Below are positions 48,130 through 56,690 of a stretch of 64,000 bases of DNA, in pieces. The position numbers and the translations under genes were made by a program. How positions within the stretch are numbered: position 1 is the first letter of the stretch; each line of letters opens with the position of its first letter. The DNA is from Clostridium estertheticum (lineage in GTDB: Bacteria; Bacillota; Clostridia; Clostridiales; Clostridiaceae), in NCBI RefSeq assembly GCF_026650985.1, contig NZ_CP086239.1, positions 806,001-870,000 of the forward strand. The letters run 5' to 3'. The notes under the pieces are model-generated. The model searched no databases. It was not told the origin of the DNA and was given only the letters and a program-made list of their open reading frames with translations.

Positions 48130-48295
48130 ATATTTTATTAAAATATAAAAGATTAATTATAGTTGTATGTTGGGCTATGTAAAAAATGTTATAAATAGAA
48201 AGAATTATCGTAAATATATAAAAATATTGCACTAATAGTGATTTTAACAAGTATAATAGAATCAATCAGTTTTCCTTTTGAAGGAGGAATTATTT

Positions 48296-49558
48296 ATGAA
48301 AAGAGAATATTTAGAATTAAAAACATGTCGTACAGGAAAAGCTGAATTTATAAAAGAAAAGGAATATATTGTACTTGATACAACAACTGAATATACATAT
48401 GAATATGACTTTAATATATTACCTTGCTATAGGGTTATAAATGAAAAAGGTGGAGTTGAAATAGTTGTGCCTGATCAAATTTTCTATCCAACGCATAGAT
48501 TAATGCAATCTATAAAAGATGTAGTGTATATAGGCGTTTTAGATATAGATGATTTAGTAGAAGGTGAAGTGTATTCTGTCTTTAAAATGGACGAAGAAAA
48601 AGAAGAACCTATTTATACTATATTCAATGATTCGAACAAACTAATGACATATTATGCTTCTTTATTTGTAACAGAAGATAAGTATCTTAAAATGACTAAA
48701 GAGGAACTTTTTGATTTTAAAAAAGTGAAAAAAGAAGAATTATTACAATTTGAAGACAAGAGAAAAAAAGAGGCCCAAAAGTTATTAGATCAACAATTAG
48801 AAGTTGAAAATGTTAAAAAAAGGGATATTCAAAACTCTTTAGATGAAAAAGAAAGGCTACGAAATGTAAAAAATTCGAATAATCTTGAGATAGAAAAATT
48901 CAAGGAGCTTATAAAAATTTTAAGACCAAATAAAGTAGAAAATACTACTAATACTTTGATGTTTGAAATCAATAAAATAAAAAACAAATTTAATAAACTT
49001 TCAGTATTTTTTATTAGTGGATGCAGTATAACGGTAGTTTCTTCAATATTTGGCAAGGGCTTGTTAAGTTTAGTAATCAATATACTATATTTAATAACAG
49101 GGATGTCGGCCTACTTATATTTAAAAAACAATTCATTTGAAAGTCTGATTAAAACTATACCTACAAGTAAGAAATTAGATAAAGAATCGCTAAATTTAAT
49201 GGTTTCCTTTAGTGATGATATATTGTTGAAATTAAAGAAAATTGAATTGAATTTATTAATATTAGAAACTGGAGCTACAATAAGTAGTGGTACTGTTTCA
49301 CTAATAAGGGAATCGGTATCCTTTTGTTTAGAAAGTTATAAAACCAAAGACACTAATTTACTAAAAGACATATACGCATTTTTAGATAAAACGCTTGAAT
49401 ATATATATAGCCTGATAGATGGAGATAATTCAGCAGAGGAATATATAGAAAAGCAGATTTATGAAAATGTATCATCTATTATAAAGAGAAACACTGATAC
49501 TTTCGAACTTATGATTTCAGATAATAAAGAAATTAAAGAAATCATGAAGAAATTTTAG
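48296..49558 (+). CDS. Unknown protein with coiled coil and two central membrane helices
   Basis: Not recognised. The 420-aa product has a soluble N-terminal domain (about residues 1-130), a highly charged coiled coil (about 135-225, KKVKKEELLQFEDKRKKEAQ), two hydrophobic helices (about 240-275, VFFISGCSITVVSSIFG and LVINILYLITGMSAYLYL) and a helical C-terminal half. Some XpaC-like proteins combine membrane and helical parts, but I could not match a motif. ATG 48296 is eight bases after AAGGAGG. A TATAAT lies at 48252. It ends before a terminator, so it is transcribed alone. Confidence 0.75.
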   Translation: MKREYLELKTCRTGKAEFIKEKEYIVLDTTTEYTYEYDFNILPCYRVINEKGGVEIVVPDQIFYPTHRLMQSIKDVVYIGVLDIDDLVEGEVYSVFKMDEEKEEPIYTIFNDSNKLMTYYASLFVTEDKYLKMTKEELFDFKKVKKEELLQFEDKRKKEAQKLLDQQLEVENVKKRDIQNSLDEKERLRNVKNSNNLEIEKFKELIKILRPNKVENTTNTLMFEINKIKNKFNKLSVFFISGCSITVVSSIFGKGLLSLVINILYLITGMSAYLYLKNNSFESLIKTIPTSKKLDKESLNLMVSFSDDILLKLKKIELNLLILETGATISSGTVSLIRESVSFCLESYKTKDTNLLKDIYAFLDKTLEYIYSLIDGDNSAEEYIEKQIYENVSSIIKRNTDTFELMISDNKEIKEIMKKF

Positions 49559-49573
49559 AAAAACATAAATTTA

Positions 49574-49614
49574 GGGCCTGATCATGGATAAAATCCGTGA
49601 ACAGGTCCATTTTG
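49574..49614 (+). terminator. Terminator after the unknown membrane protein
   Basis: GGGCCTGATCATGGAT pairs with ATCCGTGAACAGGTCC with a few mismatches or G-U pairs, loop AAA, then ATTTTG. Confidence 0.7.
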
Positions 49615-49689
49615 CAATTATGGAGATTAAAATGTTATGAAAGAAAAAATAAAATATTGATTTATGAGAAGGTATTATCTCTTTCACAA

Positions 49690-49734
49690 AATATAAAGGA
49701 AACTATGAATATTTGTTGAATTATGTAAAGATAG
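49690..49734 (+). repeat. Duplicated upstream sequence, copy 1
   Basis: 45 bases (AATATAAAGGAAACTATGAA ... GAATTATGTAAAGATAG) that recur at 53741-53786 with one indel and about three substitutions. It lies 56 bases before the next start codon. Confidence 0.85.
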
Positions 49735-49790
49735 CATAGTGTAACTGGTAATGTAATTAATGATGATCAAATTAAAAAGGGGTTTTGAAA

Positions 49791-50441
49791 ATGGAAATGA
49801 TATTATTAAAGAATGATTTTAATGGTGCTCTAAATGCTTTATTAGAAAACATGGTAGACAATCATATTAAAGAATGCAAAGAGAAATATCCAACAGAGAC
49901 GAAAGAACAGTTTAAAGCTGATATTTCATCAAATGAAGACTTAACAAAAGAACTTGAGAATATAGAAAAAATGATAAGTAGGGATTTATCCTCAAAGGAA
50001 ATAGTTATATTTAAATACCTATTTAATCACAGTTTAACAAGAAAAATGTATTCAAGTGACAAACTTGTTACAATACATAAGCATAATCTAAAAGAATGGG
50101 AAATAGATGGGTTAGGCAATTGCTTAGAAGTATATGTTAATAATGAAAATTATGTTGCAGTTAAATGTGAACTAGGAATAATTTATTTGTTAGTAGAAGG
50201 AAATATAGGTGAAGACAGATATATTTCAGTATCCACTGAAAATAGAGATACAATCTCAGACAATGTTTATCAAATTGAGGGTGGTGTGCAGGTTGCAAAT
50301 ATAGATATATGTACATCCGAAGGTACCATCATTTTTACCAATGGTAAAAAGCTACATATAAAGCTAAATAGGGATATTGATCTTGTAGATAGTGATGATT
50401 ATAATAGCACAGTAAAAGGTATTATAACTGAATTTAAATAA
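49791..50441 (+). CDS. Unknown 216-aa soluble protein
   Basis: Not recognised. The product starts MEMILLKNDFNGALN, has a charged helical N-terminal half (NHIKECKEKYPTETKEQF, residues about 20-70) and a beta-rich C-terminal half (VYQIEGGVQVANIDICTSEGTIIF). No signal peptide or membrane helix. I chose ATG 49791, eight bases after AAAGGGG; TTG 49785 is too close. The sequence upstream is copy 1 of a duplicated 45-bp element also found before the lipoprotein at 53863, hinting at shared control. Confidence 0.7.
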   Translation: MEMILLKNDFNGALNALLENMVDNHIKECKEKYPTETKEQFKADISSNEDLTKELENIEKMISRDLSSKEIVIFKYLFNHSLTRKMYSSDKLVTIHKHNLKEWEIDGLGNCLEVYVNNENYVAVKCELGIIYLLVEGNIGEDRYISVSTENRDTISDNVYQIEGGVQVANIDICTSEGTIIFTNGKKLHIKLNRDIDLVDSDDYNSTVKGIITEFK

Positions 50442-50684
50442 CTATTTGAAATGGGAAAAAAGGGTTCTATGAATTATGCAGAGAAATTACATGAAGTTTT
50501 TGAATCTGGAAAAAGTATTAAGTGAAAATCTTCAGAAATGATTTTTTTTAACAAAAAATGTGTTGTTATGTAACTATTAACAATAATGAGGCGCTAAGCG
50601 GTTGTTAAATTTATATTTTTATAGCTTTCATTGTGTCTTTATTCGAAGGCATAAAGATATATAAAAAACAGGAGGGTTTTATTA

Positions 50685-51983
50685 ATGAAAAATATTAAAA
50701 AAATGATGATGACGGGGTTTGTGTTATTGATAGTTACGCTGTCAAAGCCAGTAATGGCAATGGGAGTAGGTAGCTTTAACGATGTTCTAGATTTTTCTGT
50801 GGTAATAGGAGATAGTATGTATACACTAGATTTTGTAAATAATCCAACAAATGCAAATCAAATTAGTGACTTAGTAGCTAAAAACAAAGGTGATATTTTT
50901 ATAAAAACAGACGATAGCGGTTGGATAAAAAATAGTGATGGGACACAAGTGAATAAAGAGTATGTAGATATTTCAACTATTAAATATAATAATGGTCAAG
51001 TAATTGGAGATACATTAACTTCATCAGTAGGTAAAATTGATTTGATCTCAACTAAATTAACAAGAACAGCAGCAAATAAAGCTACATTTAAGTATAAAAT
51101 ATTAGACAAAGCTGGTAAGGATATTACTGGGGCAGTCCCAGCTTATGAGATGATGATGAAAAATTTCTGGATAAATTCCACATGTGGTTCAATAATTTTA
51201 GATCCACTAACAGGAACCGGTACAATAACATATGACTTCTCTGATACTGACCAATTTGTTACAATAGACTTATTAGCATCTAATGGAGCATATGCAAAAT
51301 CAACCTTATCTTTAGGTGATGCTAAAGCGGAAGATGTTTTAGGTATATCAGATATTAGCATTGTAGCACCTGACGTAATGACAATTCCTTATAAAATTCA
51401 AAATAATGCTAACTTAACAAAGACTGGACCAAACACAACTACATTCCAATATAAAGTTAAAAATATATACGGGTATGATATTACTAAAAAAATTCCAGCT
51501 AGTCAAATAGAAGCGATTGCATCTGTAAGCTCAACAGTAATCTTAGATCCAAAAACATCAATTGGTACAATAACGTATAATTCTGCTGCTGATGTTAATA
51601 AAACAATTAATATTTTACTAAAAGATAAATTAACTGGCGTAAAGGCAGACTCAGTGCTGTTTACATCTGAGGCTGCAGCTGAAAGTCCCAAGGTAAGTAA
51701 GATTACTATAACTTCAGATAAAATGGAAATTGCTCCTCCTTCAATGGGAATTGGTTATACAACATATAAGGTATTTAATCAATATGGATTTGACATTACA
51801 GATTCACCTCTTAGTGATAGTGTAACCTTCAAAAGTGAAGCTGGTACAATTGTATCCAAGGGTGGGATAATTACAATGACAGCCAACAAAGGTACTAATT
51901 TTAGTACTCTTAAATCAGCAGTAATAACCGGTAGTGATTCAATTACTGGGACTTCAACAAGTGCTACATTGAATTTAAAATAA
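50685..51983 (+). CDS. Secreted surface protein with Ig-like repeats
   Basis: Exported protein of unknown role. The 432-aa product has a signal peptide (about residues 1-26, cleavage near PVMAMG) and no lipobox, wall anchor or S-layer motif. It contains three related segments of about 80 residues: FKYKILDKAGKDITG (about 133), FQYKVKNIYGYDITKKIP (about 255) and TYKVFNQYGFDIT (about 363). The first two go on to SIILDPLTGTGTITY and TVILDPKTSIGTITY, a beta-sandwich pattern seen in clostridial surface proteins. ATG 50685 follows CAGGAGGG. It may be a wall-associated or matrix protein. Confidence 0.78.
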   Translation: MKNIKKMMMTGFVLLIVTLSKPVMAMGVGSFNDVLDFSVVIGDSMYTLDFVNNPTNANQISDLVAKNKGDIFIKTDDSGWIKNSDGTQVNKEYVDISTIKYNNGQVIGDTLTSSVGKIDLISTKLTRTAANKATFKYKILDKAGKDITGAVPAYEMMMKNFWINSTCGSIILDPLTGTGTITYDFSDTDQFVTIDLLASNGAYAKSTLSLGDAKAEDVLGISDISIVAPDVMTIPYKIQNNANLTKTGPNTTTFQYKVKNIYGYDITKKIPASQIEAIASVSSTVILDPKTSIGTITYNSAADVNKTINILLKDKLTGVKADSVLFTSEAAAESPKVSKITITSDKMEIAPPSMGIGYTTYKVFNQYGFDITDSPLSDSVTFKSEAGTIVSKGGIITMTANKGTNFSTLKSAVITGSDSITGTSTSATLNLK

Positions 51984-52064
51984 TACAATATAACTAAACA
52001 ATTATTGAAGATGCTGTATTATTTAGTAGATGAATTTAAAACCAGTTTGGATATAAAATATGAA

Positions 52065-52111
52065 AAGATAGGGTTCGTTATGGAAATCAATTCCAATATG
52101 TGCCCTATCTT
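52065..52111 (+). terminator. Terminator-like hairpin after the surface protein
   Basis: AAGATAGGG (52065-52073) and CCCTATCTT (52103-52111) with a long loop that has GGAA/TTCC inside. Confidence 0.65.
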
Positions 52112-52150
52112 ATTTCAATAATAATAATATTGATTCAACAATAACCTAAA

Positions 52151-52190
52151 AAATAGAATGGATTTATTTTTAAATAAATCCATTCTATTT
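52151..52190. terminator. Bidirectional terminator (19-bp perfect stem)
   Basis: AAATAGAATGGATTTATTT and its exact complement with a 2-base centre. On the minus strand it is followed by a T run, so it mainly ends the MFS transcript. Confidence 0.88.
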
Positions 52191-52215
52191 AATTCTAACC
52201 ATTAGATTGGATTGT

Positions 52216-53511
52216 TTAGTCATCTAATTTCTTTAAATGTTTATCAAATTTAAAGAAACAACATCCTAAGAAACCTATCAATCCTATCGATATATATACT
52301 AAACCATTACCTGAACCTCTTCCATTACCAACAATATAAGAAAAAAATCGTTGTAGAGTAGAGGGGTTGTTCATAAATGGCTCAAATATTTTATCCGTTA
52401 AAAGTCCACCTAGTATATATCCAATAGGGATAGATAAGTATTGTAAGGTATTTCTTGCAGAAAAAACCCTTCCTTGCATTTCTATTGGAATTTTTGTCCT
52501 CATTATATACTCAACATTAGCTGTTAAGAATGGAACTAAACAATTACCTGCAAAAACTGCAATCATCCAAATATAATAGTTACGGCCAATTCCAAGCATA
52601 CTATTGCAGACTAAGAATGAAAATGTCATTGTATTTATAATAACAGGTATTCTTTTTTTAGGCTGTTTCATTACTGTTACTAAAATACTTCCTATAATAC
52701 CAGCAATACCAATGGTACTACTTACAATACCTAGTTCAAACTTATTATTTCCATTTCTAAGCAAAATCATAGGTGTAAAATTACAACTATATATAGCTGC
52801 AATGAAATTTACAAATCCCATAAAAATGATGAGATGGAGAATGTCTTTTCTGTTTACGATATAAGTAATTCCTTGTTTGCAATTTGAAACAAAGCTCTCT
52901 TTCTTATCTTGTTTTTCTATAATGTTATTAGGAATGTACACAAAAGACAATAAAGATATAAATGAAAATAAGAAGGTGCCTAAATCAACAATTATAATTA
53001 CCTTCATTCCAAGCAATACATAAAGTGAAGTCGCCATAATTGGTGCAAGTGTAGTAGTAAATGCAATTGCAAAAGAACGTAAACCACTTATTTGTGTATA
53101 ATATTTCTTTGGAACTATTAACGATATTACAACATCTGATGCAGGTCCTTGAAATGAATCAACAACTCCTAAAGTAAAATTGATTAAATATAAATAACGG
53201 ATATCTAGTTGATTGAAAAACAACAGTATTAATGTAATTAACGAAAAAATTATTGCAATAGCATTAGCTATTAATAATATTTTTTTCTTATTCCAAACGT
53301 CAATAAAACTACCTGCAAAGAAACTAAGCAATATAGATGGAAGTAATGAACAAACAGTTAAAGAAGATATATACAATACAGAACCACTTTGCTCATATGC
53401 CCACATAATTAATCCAAAGCTAGTCATTTTACTACCAAATTGAGAAATAAATTGCCCTAATTGTAATATATAAAAATTTTTTAATTCATTATTAAATTTT
53501 AGATTTTTCAT
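52216..53511 (-). CDS. MFS efflux transporter, DHA3/MefA-like
   Basis: Drug:proton antiporter type membrane protein. The 431-aa product has about 12 helices. The start FYILQLGQFISQFGSKMTSF, the A-like motif GSFIDVWNKKKILL between helices 2 and 3, and EMQGRVFSARNTLQYLSIPIGYILGG in helix 10-11 place it in the DHA3 group with the macrolide pump Mef(A) and related efflux proteins. AAGGAGT lies nine bases before the ATG. The 150 bases upstream hold a leader ORF and two inverted repeats, the layout of drug-inducible attenuation. Substrate is inferred only; macrolides are a reasonable guess from the leader. Confidence 0.88.
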   Translation of the reverse strand: MKNLKFNNELKNFYILQLGQFISQFGSKMTSFGLIMWAYEQSGSVLYISSLTVCSLLPSILLSFFAGSFIDVWNKKKILLIANAIAIIFSLITLILLFFNQLDIRYLYLINFTLGVVDSFQGPASDVVISLIVPKKYYTQISGLRSFAIAFTTTLAPIMATSLYVLLGMKVIIIVDLGTFLFSFISLLSFVYIPNNIIEKQDKKESFVSNCKQGITYIVNRKDILHLIIFMGFVNFIAAIYSCNFTPMILLRNGNNKFELGIVSSTIGIAGIIGSILVTVMKQPKKRIPVIINTMTFSFLVCNSMLGIGRNYYIWMIAVFAGNCLVPFLTANVEYIMRTKIPIEMQGRVFSARNTLQYLSIPIGYILGGLLTDKIFEPFMNNPSTLQRFFSYIVGNGRGSGNGLVYISIGLIGFLGCCFFKFDKHLKKLDD

Positions 53512-53525
53512 TTTAACTTCACTCC

Positions 53526-53609
53526 TTAATTATATTAATAATTAAAGTTGCAAAGTCAATATTTAATAGATTATTACTCCATGCAATCTCTATTTCTAAT
53601 GACTTTGCA
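53526..53609 (-). promoter_or_regulatory. Attenuator-like inverted repeats before the MFS gene
   Basis: Perfect 10-bp repeat TGACTTTGCA (53600-53609) / TGCAAAGTCA (53549-53558), whose first arm on the transcript lies inside the leader ORF, and TTAATTAT/ATAATTAA (53526-53545) ending at the Shine-Dalgarno AAGGAG of the MFS gene. A ribosome held on the leader would cover the first arm and change the fold at the MFS ribosome binding site. Confidence 0.65.
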
Positions 53610-53636
53610 TGAAGCTAATACAATAGTTAATTTCAT
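53574..53636 (-). CDS. 20-aa leader peptide of the MFS efflux gene
   Basis: Short ORF beginning MKLTIVLASCKV and continuing IRNRDCME. It has its own AGAGGTG binding site seven bases before the ATG and an extended -10 promoter just upstream. Codons 14-16 encode Arg-Asn-Arg, a +X+ motif, the kind at which macrolide-bound ribosomes stall. The codons for Cys10-Lys11-Val12 form one arm of the 10-bp inverted repeat. The N-terminal hydrophobic run also resembles a clipped signal peptide, which is the alternative reading. Confidence 0.6.
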   Translation of the reverse strand: MKLTIVLASCKVIRNRDCME

Positions 53637-53660
53637 AAATTCACCTCTTTTAATATCAAT

Positions 53661-53669
53661 ATTATACCA
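53661..53669 (-). promoter_or_regulatory. Extended -10 promoter of the leader/MFS transcript
   Basis: On the minus strand TGGTATAAT; no convincing -35, as is normal with TGn. Predicted start about 53654, only about 18 bases before the leader ATG. Confidence 0.7.
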
Positions 53670-53740
53670 TTAAATGCTAATTTTATAAACTTAACTAGTA
53701 TTTCATATATGATCCATGTAGATTCTATTTTTTTATTCGG

Positions 53741-53786
53741 AATATAAAGGAAAATTATGAATGTTTGTTGAATTATGTAAAGATGG
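53741..53786 (+). repeat. Duplicated upstream sequence, copy 2
   Basis: 46 bases nearly identical to 49690-49734. It lies 76 bases before the lipoprotein start. Between them is an 8-codon ORF with its own AAGGAGAG (53814-53840). Confidence 0.85.
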
Positions 53787-53862
53787 TTATCAATTTGAAG
53801 GAGAGTATTGTATATGAAAAAAATGATGAATATTATTTAAATTAAGTGAAGGGAGAATGAAA

Positions 53863-54348
53863 ATGGCTTCTAAAAAAGGAATAGTATTACTAACCATGAC
53901 AATTATGATGATTAGCTTATTTATTGGATGTGGTAATAATACTATGAGTAAAATTTATAATGACAATAGTAAAATAGCTAATGTATCTGATACTTTTGGA
54001 TTAGATGAAAGCAAGGAAACAATAGAGTCAGGAATATATAAAGGAAAGTTGAAATTAAGTGGAAGCGGAACTATTTGGGCATATGAAAGTAGTACAGATT
54101 TTGATTTACAAGTTCCATATACCTTATCAATAAATAGTGGAAAGGCAAAAATTGTTTTAATATCACCTGACAATAAAGTTGTTAATCTTGTAGAAAATAC
54201 AGCTAAAGCTACTATAAAGGGAGGAACAGTATTAACTGTACCGATTAAGAAAGGTAATAATCGTATAAAAGTAGTAGGTTATGAAAAAGCAGATATAGAT
54301 ATTGAATTACAAATAGATAAAGGTACATTTAAAAAAATAAGTTTTTAA
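53863..54348 (+). CDS. Small lipoprotein, unknown function
   Basis: The 161-aa product has a signal peptide with lipobox LFIGC (Cys about 23) followed by a beta-rich domain: LKLSGSGTIWAYESSTDFDLQVPYTLS and KIVLISPDNKVVNLVENTAKATIKGG, ending with a Lys-rich strand. No family recognised. I chose ATG 53863 seven bases after GGGAG; ATG 53857 is too close. Copy 2 of a duplicated upstream element precedes it. The SdpI-like gene follows 78 bases later and may be in the same transcript. Confidence 0.78.
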   Translation: MASKKGIVLLTMTIMMISLFIGCGNNTMSKIYNDNSKIANVSDTFGLDESKETIESGIYKGKLKLSGSGTIWAYESSTDFDLQVPYTLSINSGKAKIVLISPDNKVVNLVENTAKATIKGGTVLTVPIKKGNNRIKVVGYEKADIDIELQIDKGTFKKISF

Positions 54349-54426
54349 TTTGTGTGCTTTCTAAAAATTTGTGGGGTGGTTTGATCGAGTGTGGACGTAT
54401 GAATTTGCATAGAGGGGGATAGAAAT

Positions 54427-54771
54427 ATGAGTTTAGTGGTAGGAACATTGTTTATCGTATTCGGTTTTATATTAATGAAGTATCCACCAAGTATGAATAA
54501 TGTGATGGGGTATAAATCACTTTTAGCAATGAAAAATCAGGATACCTGGAATGTGGCACAGAAACATAGTGGATTTATTTTAATGATATTTGGAGCTATT
54601 AATGGTATTTTTGGAATTTGGTCAATAATTCAGCCAATGACGATTAATAAAGAAAAGATTCAACTATTATTACTAATATTAAGTGCTGTAGCTATTTTAG
54701 CTGTTGAGGAAATACATTTGATGAAACTATTTCATATGGATGGAAGCAGAAAAAAATCGAATAATTTATAA
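54427..54771 (+). CDS. SdpI family membrane protein
   Basis: The 114-aa product has three membrane helices (about residues 3-20, 47-67, 78-95) and the family signature MGYKSLLAMKNQDTWNVAQKHSG, the pattern shared by SdpI and its relatives. Bacillus SdpI gives immunity to the SDP toxin and passes a signal, but that protein is longer; this one has only the C-terminal SdpI domain. No SdpC-like toxin was found near. ATG 54427 follows GAGGGGG. A long hairpin overlaps the 3' end of the gene. Confidence 0.8.
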   Translation: MSLVVGTLFIVFGFILMKYPPSMNNVMGYKSLLAMKNQDTWNVAQKHSGFILMIFGAINGIFGIWSIIQPMTINKEKIQLLLLILSAVAILAVEEIHLMKLFHMDGSRKKSNNL

Positions 54772-54793
54772 TCTTCGATTTTTTTTCTGCTTC
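54742..54793 (+). terminator. Terminator overlapping the SdpI-like gene end
   Basis: GAAGCAGAAAAAAATCGAA pairs with TTCGATTTTTTTTCTGCTTC; stem includes the stop codon region. Confidence 0.75.
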
Positions 54794-54877
54794 TCCATAG
54801 GTATATTTGTGATGGGGAATAGTGCATAGAATGGCAAATAGAGTAGATGGGATTTTTTTCAAACTTCATGTAATTCT

Positions 54878-55240
54878 TCAAAATTCATTTTTATACTCAA
54901 CATATTCAACTATAGAACCATCTAAATGTTTTACAGTCATATTCATTCCAGTTGGGACTGCTTTTAAGTCACGTATAATAGCGGCCCCGTTATTTAACAA
55001 AAAATCTTTGAATTCAATAATAGAATCAATTAAAAATGTTGCTTTAGTATCTCTAAATGGCTTTAATGCTTCATCAGAACCACTTATAATCAAAATATTT
55101 CCTACTTGTGCTAATTCTAAATCTGCCTGAGAATATTTAAACCTCAAATTACATTTATCATTTAATATTTTTTCATAAAATTTTATTGATTGTTCAATAT
55201 CATGTACATAAAACCGATTTAAAATTCGCTTTATTTTCAT
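54878..55240 (-). CDS. VOC/glyoxalase family protein
   Basis: The 120-aa product is one vicinal-oxygen-chelate module: RFYVHDIEQSIKFYEKIL at the start, FLIDSIIEFKDFLLNNGA, and a closing MTVKHLDGSIVEYVEY with the typical last-strand Glu. Metal ligands cannot be fixed without alignment. Such proteins include glyoxalase I, antibiotic-binding and dioxygenase types; the role here is unknown. GGGAGGG lies eight bases before the ATG. Confidence 0.82.
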   Translation of the reverse strand: MKIKRILNRFYVHDIEQSIKFYEKILNDKCNLRFKYSQADLELAQVGNILIISGSDEALKPFRDTKATFLIDSIIEFKDFLLNNGAAIIRDLKAVPTGMNMTVKHLDGSIVEYVEYKNEF

Positions 55241-55558
55241 TGCGCCCTCCCAATATACTTATTTATATAACGATAATATGATGTAAAATATTAATTCAAT
55301 TCTTATCCGCTTAAGTGATATATTTTAACATATTATACAATTATCTTTAAAAGAATTCAATAGTACAGTATTTTTTTAACTCATAAACGTCTTATTTTAA
55401 CAGCTTATCATGGTATAATGTTATTTATAGTTATACTTATATTTACTGCTTAGGTATACTTTGTGAGTTGTTTGATTTTAAAAAATATTGCAGCAATACA
55501 TAAAAAGCGGTTATTTTATCAGAGATGGATACTATTTTAATTAACGGGAGGTAATAAT
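55241..55558. other. 318-base divergent intergenic region
   Basis: AT-rich gap between the VOC gene and fabH. TGGTATAAT at 55411-55419 is an extended -10 likely used for fabH, giving a long leader of about 130 nt in which I see no known riboswitch. Confidence 0.5.
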
Positions 55559-56539
55559 GTGATAATTAAATCAGAAACAAAAATAACTGGAGTCGGAGGG
55601 TATGTTCCAGAAGATATTCTTACCAATTATGATTTGCAGAAGTTGGTAGATACAAGCGATGAATGGATTATTAGACGCACAGGTATAATAAAAAGACATA
55701 TTAGTAGTGAAACTGAAAATGCAAGCAATTTAGCTATCAAGGCTATTGAAAATTTAATTGAAGTTTACGGGGCTGACTTATCTGATGTAGATATGATAGT
55801 GGTTTCAACAACTAGCCCCGACCACGTTGTCCCAAATGTAGCCTCATTAATTCAGGGTCATTTTGGCATCAGAAAAACAGGCGTTATGGATATAAATGTA
55901 GCTTGCACAGGATATGTCTACGCATTATCGGTAGCAAATGCATTTATTTCAATTGGTCAAAATAAAAAAATTCTAGTTGTAGCAACTGAGGCAATATCTA
56001 AACTTATTGATTATACAGATAGAAATACATGTATACTTTTTGGTGATGGGGCATCAGCATTTTTATTAGAAAAAACTGATGGAAAAGGCGCCTTCATTGC
56101 TACCAATTTCGAAACAAATGGTAGTGGGGCTGATAGTATCTATTGTAGCAATCATTCAAAAAATATTGGGGAATCATCTGTTATAAAGGAACATCGTATT
56201 GTTCAAAATGGTGGTGAAGTATATAGATATGTTATGAAAAATGTAGTAGAGGGTATTAAAACGCTTTTAGAAACCTCTCAGATCTCACTTTCAGATATTA
56301 AGTGGTTTGTACCTCACAGTGCAAATTTGCGTTTGATTGAAGGTATATGCAAACGTCTTGAGTATCCTATTGAGAAAACTCTAGTTAGCGTAACAGAATT
56401 CGGAAATACTTCAAGTGCGTCTATTCCGCTAGCTATTTGGCTAGCATTAAAGGAAAGCAAAATAGCAACAGGTGATAAGATACTACTTTACGGATTTGGC
56501 GGTGGACTTACTCATGGTGGAATTATTATTGAATGGTAA
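55559..56539 (+). CDS. fabH: 3-oxoacyl-ACP synthase III (KAS III)
   Basis: Condenses acetyl-CoA (or another starter) with malonyl-ACP. The 326-aa product has the catalytic Cys in VACTGYVYALSVAN (about residue 112), His in WFVPHSANLRLIEGICKRL and Asn in EFGNTSSASIPLAIW, all intact. The start is GTG 55559 behind CGGGAGG (an ATG two bases earlier hits a stop). It stands alone between a VOC gene and a beta-lactamase-like gene, not in a fab cluster, so it may be a second KAS III with a different starter or role. Length is normal. Confidence 0.93.
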   Translation: MIIKSETKITGVGGYVPEDILTNYDLQKLVDTSDEWIIRRTGIIKRHISSETENASNLAIKAIENLIEVYGADLSDVDMIVVSTTSPDHVVPNVASLIQGHFGIRKTGVMDINVACTGYVYALSVANAFISIGQNKKILVVATEAISKLIDYTDRNTCILFGDGASAFLLEKTDGKGAFIATNFETNGSGADSIYCSNHSKNIGESSVIKEHRIVQNGGEVYRYVMKNVVEGIKTLLETSQISLSDIKWFVPHSANLRLIEGICKRLEYPIEKTLVSVTEFGNTSSASIPLAIWLALKESKIATGDKILLYGFGGGLTHGGIIIEW

Positions 56540-56690
56540 GGAGAAGTTTAATTATATACATAAGTACAATGAAGCAGAGCTGCTGTTTGAAATTATGAAG
56601 ATTGTTTTACTTAAATAGCCGCTCTCTGTTCCATCAATACCTGCAACACTTAGACTATATTTTTATTGCAAAAACTTTGCATAAAACAGA

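Noticed and set aside
50469-50525. 18-codon ORF MNYAEKLHEVFESGKSIK after the unknown 216-aa protein
   Set aside because: AAGGG upstream is fair, but length is too small and no structure supports a leader role; could be a gene remnant.
53814-53840. 8-codon ORF MKKMMNII with AAGGAGAG upstream of the lipoprotein
   Set aside because: Too short to support; the hydrophobic start looks like a decayed signal peptide or chance. No inverted repeat accompanies it, unlike the MFS leader.
54427-54771. SDP-type toxin-immunity locus
   Set aside because: Only an SdpI-like domain is present; no SdpC-like toxin or SdpAB-like processing genes nearby.
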